From an uncultured Ruminococcus sp. (GTDB lineage Bacteria > Bacillota > Clostridia > Oscillospirales > CAG-272), in NCBI GenBank assembly GCA_902766115.1, contig CACXCL010000251.1:1-7323 (forward strand): a DNA stretch of 7,323 nucleotides, read 5' to 3'. The translations under genes and the position numbers were made by a program. The notes beneath the pieces are model-generated. The model had not been told where the DNA came from. It was given only the letters and a program-made list of their open reading frames with translations, and searched no databases. Positions within the stretch are counted from its first letter, which is position 1; every line of letters begins with the position of its first letter. Of this stretch, positions 1-4,669 are shown in pieces.

Positions 1-252
1 CTCCTCTTCCTTGAATTCAAGGCATCTGTCGGAGTAGAGGAACGTGCCGCCGAGGGTTATCTTGTTCGATACCTCGGTGGTGGTGAGGGGGATCATCTCA
101 TCGTATATCATGCCGCGGTAGCCGCCGTAAATTCCCATGACTTCGACTCCGTGAGACAGAGCGGCGCGCGCCACTGCGCGGACCGCGGCGTTCATGCCGG
201 GCGCGTCTCCCCCTGAGGTCAGAACGCCGATCTTTCTGAATTTCGTTGCCAT
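1..252 (-). CDS. pfkA: ATP-dependent 6-phosphofructokinase, N-terminal part (truncated by window edge)
   Basis: The enzyme phosphorylates fructose 6-phosphate to fructose 1,6-bisphosphate, the committed step of glycolysis, in the cytoplasm. Only the first 84 codons are present. The product opens MATKFRKIGVLTSGGDAPGM; the TSGGDAPGMNA segment (residues 12-22) is the family's nucleotide-binding glycine loop. It is followed by VMGIYGGYRGM (38-48) and the GGTFLYSDR block (68-76), which matches the GGT-x-L-x-x-x-R ATP-contact region. Bacterial family members are about 320 residues, so roughly three quarters lies outside the window. The ATG at 250-252 is supported by GGAAAGG at 261-267, 8 nt upstream. 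Against E. coli PfkA as I recall it, effector-site arginines 21 and 25 match R25 and R29 here, but the position of Arg54 is E52. An upstream promoter and leader hairpin suggest it is transcribed independently of the ECF operon. The family is clear; the ATP rather than pyrophosphate donor is inferred from overall similarity. Confidence 0.95.
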   Translation of the reverse strand, partial: MATKFRKIGVLTSGGDAPGMNAAVRAVARAALSHGVEVMGIYGGYRGMIYDEMIPLTTTEVSNKITLGGTFLYSDRCLEFKEEE

Positions 253-266
253 AAAACCAACCTTTC

Positions 267-288
267 CGCCGGGCGTTCCGCTCCGGCG
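267..288 (-). promoter_or_regulatory. GC-rich 5' UTR hairpin before pfkA
   Basis: Read on the minus strand, CGCCGG, a bulged A, GCG, a GAA triloop, CGC and CCGGCG form a 9-bp stem with a single bulge. The base of the stem touches the pfkA Shine-Dalgarno site (261-267). It lies inside the leader predicted from the promoter at 314-342. It could stabilise the transcript or modulate ribosome access. No T-tract follows it, so it is not an intrinsic terminator. The structure is seen in the sequence; the function is inference. Confidence 0.5.
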
Positions 289-313
289 TCCTTCTTTATG
301 ATTTTCACGCTAT

Positions 314-342
314 ATTTTAATACAAAACTGCGACTAAATCAA
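314..342 (-). promoter_or_regulatory. Sigma-A type promoter for pfkA
   Basis: On the minus strand, TTGATT (337-342) is separated by exactly 17 nt from TAAAAT (314-319). Transcription would start near 307 and give a leader of about 55 nt before the pfkA ATG. It sits just downstream of the putative terminator of the ECF operon, consistent with pfkA being a separate unit. Confidence 0.7.
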
Positions 343-365
343 GAAAAAAATGACTGATTTCAACC

Positions 366-405
366 AAAAATGATCCGACCGCCGGTTTTGGCTCCCGGCG
401 GCCGG
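366..405 (-). terminator. Probable intrinsic terminator of the lipoprotein/ECF operon
   Basis: Positions 395-401 pair with 379-385 (CCGGCGG/CCGCCGG), and the stem extends by three more pairs (403-405 with 375-377) past one A-C mismatch, around a 9-nt loop. On the minus strand the stem is followed by ATCATTTTT (374-366). The T-run is set back by four bases and is short, so termination may be partial; a second run of seven Ts follows further on (350-344 on the minus strand). It begins 4 nt after the S-component stop codon. Confidence 0.55.
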
Positions 406-408
406 TTT

Positions 409-933
409 TCAGTCCGTATATTTCTTTTTCATTTTCAGCACCAGCTCGGTCAGAGGCACGATGAGAGTGCCGATCGAAAGATTCCCGAAAAAGTGGACCG
501 CGTCCCAAGGAAGCCCTGCGATTATCCATTTGAGCGTGGAATGAGGACCAAGATGGAACATCACAGCCTGCGCCGGCGCGTAAAGCGTGCCGTATGCAAG
601 TCCGAAAAGACCGCAGACCAGAGGCAGCAGGATCAGACGCGCCTTCATGGGCATCTTCCGGTACGGGATCAGCATGGAGATCGCCCAGTAGACGGTCCAG
701 ATATAGAGATACGGGATCCACCACAAGGGAAAGCCGTGCTGAACTCCGATCATGAATACAAAAATGTAGATCGGGATAAGCGCGCGCCAGCGGTACGAAA
801 ATGTCAGCACCATGACGAACATGGTCACCGGATGGACGTTCGGGATGAACTCCATTGCGTTTTTCGAGACGAAGATCAGCGCCGCGAACATGGCGAGCAG
901 CGCCAGATCGCGGATCGTCTCACGGGACTTCAC
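409..933 (-). CDS. ECF transporter S component (substrate-specificity membrane subunit)
   Basis: This is a 174-residue, strongly hydrophobic protein with about six membrane segments (roughly 8-23, 33-48, 51-65, 69-89, 97-119 and 145-167). Size and topology fit the S components of energy-coupling-factor transporters, which bind a vitamin or other micronutrient and associate with the shared EcfA-EcfA'-EcfT module. The first helix contains AMFAA (14-18), the AxxxA motif known in this family to contact EcfT. The FIPNVHPVT segment (29-37) and the C-terminal GLPWDAVHFFGNLSIG (140-155) resemble clostridial S components of unassigned substrate. Aromatics cluster at 68-83 (HGFPLWW...YIWTVYW was read in part), near a likely substrate pocket. 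Translation starts at GTG (931-933), supported by GAGAGGG 7 nt upstream. No EcfA or EcfT gene is in the window, so it probably shares a module encoded elsewhere. The substrate is not determinable from sequence; cobalamin or a related compound is only suggested by the DUF4430 partner. Confidence 0.82.
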   Translation of the reverse strand: MKSRETIRDLALLAMFAALIFVSKNAMEFIPNVHPVTMFVMVLTFSYRWRALIPIYIFVFMIGVQHGFPLWWIPYLYIWTVYWAISMLIPYRKMPMKARLILLPLVCGLFGLAYGTLYAPAQAVMFHLGPHSTLKWIIAGLPWDAVHFFGNLSIGTLIVPLTELVLKMKKKYTD

Positions 934-940
934 TTTTTAT

Positions 941-947
941 CCCTCTC
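941..947 (-). promoter_or_regulatory. Ribosome binding site of the S component, overlapping the upstream stop
   Basis: GAGAGGG on the minus strand lies 7 nt before the GTG start at 933-931 and shares bases with the TGA stop of the lipoprotein gene (948-946). This supports the GTG start and suggests translational coupling, keeping the two proteins in proportion. Confidence 0.65.
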
Positions 948-1401
948 AGTAATCGATCTTCGTGTACTCGAATCCGAAAGTGTCGCCGTCCTTGACAGGG
1001 GTGGAAGACGCGCCTGTCTGAAGCATAGCGCCTTCCTTGTCCACAAGCGCCCAGAAATAACCGTCCTCCGCCTTGATGCCGTCAACAGCCGTTATAAAGA
1101 AGCCGTATTCGGAATCCTCGCCCTCAACCAGGTCGTTTTCGATAAGAGCGTCGGCGAGATTGTCCGCCGTCGTCTTGACGGGGATGTTCTTTGTCTTCCC
1201 GTCGGGTCCCGTTACCCTGATGGAAAAAGAGATCTCTTCTTTATCGTCTCCTGTCTGAATCGAGCCTGTCTGAACCGGATCATTTCCGCCGTCGGCTTTC
1301 TTATTATCCTTCTTCCCGCAGCAAACAAGCGTCAGCACCATGGCGACGACGAGCAGGATCACCGCGATCAGCCTGATAAATGAACTGCATCTGTTTTTCA
1401 T
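946..1401 (-). CDS. DUF4430-domain lipoprotein, candidate substrate-capture partner of the ECF S component
   Basis: This 151-residue protein has a basic N-terminus and a hydrophobic segment (about 8-26) ending TLVCCGKK. Cys28 (preceded by L25-V26-C27) or Cys27 could be the lipid-modified residue; Cys at the -1 position makes the lipobox atypical. A hydrophilic Lys/Gly/Asp-rich linker (about 29-56) leads to a compact domain (about 57-149). That domain has the DUF4430 pattern: TTADNLADAL (77-86), SEYGFFITAVDGI (97-109), YFWALVDKEG (115-124), and a final VKDGDTFGFEY (136-146). DUF4430 resembles the C-terminal domain of cobalamin carriers such as transcobalamin; the exact ligand in bacteria is not assigned to my knowledge. 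The ATG at 1399-1401 has AAGGAG (1409-1414) 7 nt upstream and a promoter at 1460-1488. It is the first gene of an operon with the S component, 12 nt apart. I infer an outer-face membrane-anchored protein handing a small molecule to that transporter; an adhesin-like role remains possible. Confidence 0.8.
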   Translation of the reverse strand: MKNRCSSFIRLIAVILLVVAMVLTLVCCGKKDNKKADGGNDPVQTGSIQTGDDKEEISFSIRVTGPDGKTKNIPVKTTADNLADALIENDLVEGEDSEYGFFITAVDGIKAEDGYFWALVDKEGAMLQTGASSTPVKDGDTFGFEYTKIDY

Positions 1402-1422
1402 GATTTTTCTCCTTTTCTTTTT

Positions 1423-1446
1423 CGGAAACAGGCGCCGCCGTTCCCG
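1423..1446 (-). promoter_or_regulatory. GC-rich 5' UTR hairpin before the lipoprotein operon
   Basis: On the minus strand CGGGAAC pairs with GTTTCCG (one G-U pair) and encloses GGC-GGC-GCC with one bulged T. This gives a 10-bp stem with a triloop. It begins about 7 nt after the predicted transcription start and ends 8 nt before the Shine-Dalgarno site. It is too small for a cobalamin riboswitch. A role in transcript stability is plausible but unproven. Confidence 0.45.
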
Positions 1447-1459
1447 GTTTTACGAAACA

Positions 1460-1488
1460 ATTATATAACAAAAAAAAGGAATTAGCAA
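1460..1488 (-). promoter_or_regulatory. Sigma-A type promoter for the lipoprotein/ECF operon
   Basis: On the minus strand TTGCTA (1483-1488) is separated by exactly 17 nt from a consensus TATAAT (1460-1465). The spacer contains a run of eight Ts. Transcription would begin near 1453, leaving a leader of about 52 nt. It is divergent from the promoter at 1557-1585. Confidence 0.75.
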
Positions 1489-1526
1489 GCGTTAACCGGA
1501 AACATTTGTCAAGTCCCGGTGTTTTT

Positions 1527-1544
1527 CGGATAAAACGGATAAAA
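1527..1544. repeat. Two tandem 9-bp repeats (CGGATAAAA) upstream of the surface-protein promoter
   Basis: CGGATAAAA occurs twice head to tail (1527-1535 and 1536-1544), followed by AT-rich sequence up to the -35 box at 1557. It lies between the two divergent promoters. The position fits an activator or repressor site, or an UP-element-like region, but only two copies are present and chance is possible. Confidence 0.4.
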
Positions 1545-1556
1545 TTTTGTTTTTTG

Positions 1557-1585
1557 TTGACTTAGGATTGACGATAATGTATAAT
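1557..1585 (+). promoter_or_regulatory. Strong sigma-A promoter for the SLH surface-protein gene
   Basis: TTGACT (1557-1562), 17 nt, then consensus TATAAT (1580-1585). The sequence upstream is AT-rich (AAAATTTTGTTTTTTG), as in an UP element. Transcription would start near 1592. With the good Shine-Dalgarno site, this predicts high expression, as expected of an abundant wall protein. Confidence 0.85.
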
Positions 1586-1595
1586 TAAAATGGGG

Positions 1596-1619
1596 CCGGC
1601 GTCCGCAACAAATCGCCGG
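1596..1619 (+). promoter_or_regulatory. 5'-terminal leader hairpin of the surface-protein mRNA
   Basis: CCGGCG (1596-1601) pairs with CGCCGG (1614-1619) around a 12-nt loop; GTCCG (1601-1605) with CGGAC (1617-1621) is a competing pairing. The stem would lie within a few bases of the predicted 5' end and 9-10 nt before the Shine-Dalgarno core. This is typical of hairpins that protect transcripts from 5'-end decay; the role here is inference. Confidence 0.5.
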
Positions 1620-1638
1620 ACACAGAAAGGAGATCCCA

Positions 1639-4587
1639 ATGAAAAAATCATTTGCCAAAAGGCTGCTGTCTTCTGTTCTGGCAGTGATAATGACGCTGTC
1701 CGTTTTGGTAACGGTACCTTTGATCACCTTTGCCGACGGCGGGGACGGCGCATCGCCGGAAAATGATCCGAACGCCGTCAATCTCGGATTCCTGCACTCC
1801 GAGGGAAACATCAATGTGTCATACTTGAAACAGCTTTCGACCGCCGACGGAGTCCTTCCCGTCGGAACGTCGACGAACGCGATCCACGGAGGTCATCACA
1901 CGAGAGTCCTCCGTACTCCTTACGGTACCTACGCCGTCATCATCACTCACACGGAAGATAGAGACGGCCAGGTGATGCAGGCAGGCGAGCACGGAGGGTA
2001 CGTCGCCATCGACCTTGAGGCAAAATACGGCGATAACCTGCCCTACTGGTATCAGGGTATCAACACATACTCCGTCGTCAGGATCACCTCCGAGGGAGAG
2101 GAGATCATCTATCAGGACGTATGCCCGGAAAATGCTTCCAGCCACGTTCCGGAGATATACGCAGGTGACGACGGAAGATTCTTCGTCTGTCTCCCCGGAG
2201 AGGACCCCGAGACCTACGCCAAAAACCTTGTGGCGTTCAACTACGGACAGATCCCCGAATCAGAATTCAAAAACGCAGCTTTGCTCAAGGTGCGTGAATT
2301 CGACGCGAGGACCGGAGAGCTCGTCCAAAGTGCCGATACGATAATACCCTTCGACACCACGGCAATGCAGGATCACGGATACGGCAAGCCGTCCGCCTGC
2401 GTGGATACCAAGGCGAGGAAGATCTACTTCTCCTACAACGGAGCGGCGGGGCCGGCGTACTTCGCCATGTTCATCTACGATATGGACACCGGAGAGTTCG
2501 ACCCGGCGCCCCATACTCTTACGATACCCTACAGAAGGGACTACTACAACATGTACCCCGACGGTCAGGGCGGCATTTTCTTCGTCATCGAGAGGACCAA
2601 CGCCAAGGGCGACGCTGCCGAACTGCTCGGGATCGACTTCAACAACAACAACAGCTTCGCCTGGGACGGATGTATATTCTACCACATCTACGACGTGGCG
2701 GCAGTAACGTATTCCAACAACGTCGAACTCGACCGCGAACTGTACGGATACGCGGAAACTGCGATCGCGCTGCCGAACTACGAGCCGCGTCCTTACAAAA
2801 ACGTCGTCGATAACATCAGCCATTACGGAACGGATGGCTGCACGTATCTTGACGATCAGAACAGACTCCACGTGATCTATACACACAACGTCGGAAACAC
2901 CAGAGTCAAAACGGCTTACCACGCAGTCCTGGACACCGACGGGAACATCCTCTATCAGCAGATGATCCCCACTTCCCTTCTTCCGAAGAACGGGAGCAAG
3001 ACTTTCAGAGGAGGCAACGGGTACACCATGACCCAGGGCCCGGACGGTACTTATTACATATTCAGGTTTACGAACGCCGCCAATATGACCCTCGATATAT
3101 GGACGTCGCCGGCTAACGACGGCATTACCTTCAGCAAAGCCGTTTCCGATCTGCTTCTGACCACGGCTGACGGAACTCCCGCCGCCCCCGGATATCCGAT
3201 CATCGGCAACTCACGCGACGGCTCGGTCAGGGACGGAGTGATCCCGATATTGTTCAACTCCACGACCGACCCCGCTACCGGCAGCTCCGAAACCTACTAC
3301 TACTTCACGGTCCAGATCTGCGAACACGAATACACGACTGAGGTGAAGGAACCCACCTGCACCGAGCCCGGATATACGACTCACACGTGCTCGAAATGCG
3401 GTCATTCCTATACCGACGCGGAGACCGAGGCGCTCGGTCACGACTACGACACGGTGGTCGTCGAGGCGACCTGCACGGAGCAGGGCTACACCAGCCACAC
3501 CTGCTCCCGCTGCGGCGACAGCTATATCGAAGAGGGCAGCATCGTCGAAGCCCCGGGTCACGACTATGACACCGTCGTCGTGGACCCGACCTGCACCGAG
3601 CAGGGCTACACCACTCACACCTGCACGAAGTGCGGACACAGCTACGTTGACAGTTACGTTGCGGCCATCGGTCACGAATACACGGACGAGGTGACTGCTC
3701 CCACCTGCACCGAGCAGGGCTACACCACCCACACCTGCTCCCGCTGCGGCGACGTTATCGTCGACGCCTATGTCGACGCGCTCGGGCACGATTATCACGA
3801 CACCATGATCCCGCCCTCCTGCAAGGAACAGGGAGTCACGACCCACGTCTGCTCCCGCTGCGGAGACACATACACCGAGTACGTCACCGCTTACGGCCAC
3901 GACTGGGACGAAGGAGTCGTGACGGTTCCCGCCACCACCGAAGCGGAAGGGACCAAGGTCTTCACCTGCAAGAGATGCGGCGAGATGAAGACGGAACGCA
4001 TCCCCAAGATCGAGGAGCTCATCGACACCTCGAAGATATTCAAGGACGTGAAGGCAGGCAAGTGGTACACCAAAGCCATCGATTACGTCTACGCCAACGG
4101 GATCATGAAGGGAATGACGGACGACACCTTCGAGCCCGACACCCCCATGAGCCGGGCAATGGTCGTCACCGTGCTGTTCAGGATGGATGGGGAAAATACA
4201 GTTGATTCCACGGCGCCGTTCACCGACCTCAAGGCGAATTGGTACAGGCTCGCAGTGAACTGGGCGCACGCCTACGGCGTGGTCAAGGGCGTCAGCGAGA
4301 CTCTGTTCGACCCGAACGGCAACGTGACGAGAGAACAGCTTGCCGCTATTCTCTACCGCTACACCGAGTACAAGAAGGGCGACGTTTCCGCCAGAGCCGA
4401 CCTCTCCTCCTTCCCCGACGCCTCCAAGGTGAGCAAATACGCCCGCGACGCCATGAGCTGGGCTGTGGCGGAAGGACTTATCTCCGGCACGAAGATCGAC
4501 GGAAAAGACTATCTGGACCCGAAGGGCAACGCCACGAGGGCTCAGGTCGCCACGATACTGATGAGGTATCTTACGAAGGAAGCTTAG
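1639..4587 (+). CDS. Secreted SLH-anchored surface protein: probable beta-propeller plus six Cys-rich repeats
   Basis: The 982-residue protein starts at ATG 1639 behind AAAGGAGAT (1626-1634). It has a Sec signal peptide (KK...KR, hydrophobic core 9-29, likely cleavage after TFA at residue 32). Residues about 45-555 are rich in aromatic beta-strand repeats such as TRVLRTPYGTYAVIIT and CTYLDDQNRLHVIYTHN, with one degenerate Asp-box-like SPANDGITF (490-498); this suggests a six- or seven-bladed propeller of the sialidase/BNR type. No catalytic set could be assigned. Residues 563-790 hold six Cys repeats. The C-terminus has three SLH domains (about 801-850, 861-909, 925-978). Their TRAE-equivalent motifs are SRAM, TREQ and TRAQ, each keeping the Arg; such domains typically bind pyruvylated secondary wall polymer. 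So the protein is probably held on the cell wall with its propeller facing out, likely for glycan or host-ligand binding or cleavage. It is monocistronic, with its own promoter and terminator. The architecture is sound; the activity is unknown. Confidence 0.88.
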   Translation: MKKSFAKRLLSSVLAVIMTLSVLVTVPLITFADGGDGASPENDPNAVNLGFLHSEGNINVSYLKQLSTADGVLPVGTSTNAIHGGHHTRVLRTPYGTYAVIITHTEDRDGQVMQAGEHGGYVAIDLEAKYGDNLPYWYQGINTYSVVRITSEGEEIIYQDVCPENASSHVPEIYAGDDGRFFVCLPGEDPETYAKNLVAFNYGQIPESEFKNAALLKVREFDARTGELVQSADTIIPFDTTAMQDHGYGKPSACVDTKARKIYFSYNGAAGPAYFAMFIYDMDTGEFDPAPHTLTIPYRRDYYNMYPDGQGGIFFVIERTNAKGDAAELLGIDFNNNNSFAWDGCIFYHIYDVAAVTYSNNVELDRELYGYAETAIALPNYEPRPYKNVVDNISHYGTDGCTYLDDQNRLHVIYTHNVGNTRVKTAYHAVLDTDGNILYQQMIPTSLLPKNGSKTFRGGNGYTMTQGPDGTYYIFRFTNAANMTLDIWTSPANDGITFSKAVSDLLLTTADGTPAAPGYPIIGNSRDGSVRDGVIPILFNSTTDPATGSSETYYYFTVQICEHEYTTEVKEPTCTEPGYTTHTCSKCGHSYTDAETEALGHDYDTVVVEATCTEQGYTSHTCSRCGDSYIEEGSIVEAPGHDYDTVVVDPTCTEQGYTTHTCTKCGHSYVDSYVAAIGHEYTDEVTAPTCTEQGYTTHTCSRCGDVIVDAYVDALGHDYHDTMIPPSCKEQGVTTHVCSRCGDTYTEYVTAYGHDWDEGVVTVPATTEAEGTKVFTCKRCGEMKTERIPKIEELIDTSKIFKDVKAGKWYTKAIDYVYANGIMKGMTDDTFEPDTPMSRAMVVTVLFRMDGENTVDSTAPFTDLKANWYRLAVNWAHAYGVVKGVSETLFDPNGNVTREQLAAILYRYTEYKKGDVSARADLSSFPDASKVSKYARDAMSWAVAEGLISGTKIDGKDYLDPKGNATRAQVATILMRYLTKEA
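3325..4008 (+). repeat. Six in-frame Cys-rich repeats (111-120 nt each) in the surface-protein gene
   Basis: Units begin at residues H563, H601, H641, H679, H717 and H754, with lengths of 38, 40, 38, 38 and 37 residues and a final degenerate unit. The consensus is GH(D/E)Y, a variable stretch, then PTCTEQGYTTHTC(S/T)(R/K)CG and a hydrophilic tail. Each of the first five has three cysteines in C-x9-C-x2-C spacing (574/584/587, 612/622/625, 652/662/665, 690/700/703, 728/738/741). The sixth has only C777 and C780, with Thr at 767 instead of the first Cys. Units 2 and 4 share an identical 25-nt stretch (3495-3519 and 3729-3753), suggesting recent duplication or conversion. Such repeats recur in secreted gut Firmicutes proteins. 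Disulfide or Cys3His metal sites are both possible. Confidence 0.9.
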
Positions 4588-4601
4588 GACGAGAACACAA
4601 C

Positions 4602-4646
4602 AAAATGCCCCCGGGAATTCGAATTGAATTCCCGGGGGCATTTTTT
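4602..4646. terminator. Bidirectional intrinsic terminator between convergent genes
   Basis: Positions 4602-4620 pair perfectly with 4626-4644 in a 19-bp stem with a 5-nt loop (GAATT). On the plus strand six Ts (4641-4646) follow the GC-rich core, so it should end the surface-protein transcript, whose stop is at 4585-4587. Read on the minus strand the core is followed by four Ts, so it can also serve recG, whose stop is at 4670-4672. Each arm carries AAAATGCCCCCGGGAATTC or its complement. Confidence 0.92.
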
Positions 4647-4669
4647 CGGCGACCAAATGTCGTGAGAAA

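Noticed and set aside
267..288. pfkA leader hairpin as an intrinsic terminator or attenuator
   Set aside because: There is no T-tract after the stem on the minus strand; the Shine-Dalgarno site follows instead.
370..1383. A 337-codon plus-strand open frame
   Set aside because: It covers two well-supported minus-strand genes with signal and membrane features. Its own product is highly charged, resembles no family, and has no Shine-Dalgarno site.
1402..1453. Cobalamin riboswitch before the lipoprotein operon
   Set aside because: The predicted leader is only about 52 nt and holds one small hairpin. Cobalamin riboswitches need a much longer, multi-stem leader, and no B12-box was seen.
3325..4008. 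Regular repeats with a period of about 115 nt, considered as CRISPR or a non-coding satellite
   Set aside because: The repeats are in frame, conserve Cys/His/Gly at protein level, vary at third positions, and have no short direct repeats separated by unique spacers.
4611..4634. Cloning-linker artefact, because GAATTC and CCCGGG sites flank a short loop
   Set aside because: The arms extend into flanking A and T tracts to form a perfect terminator exactly between two convergent genes, which is best explained as natural sequence.
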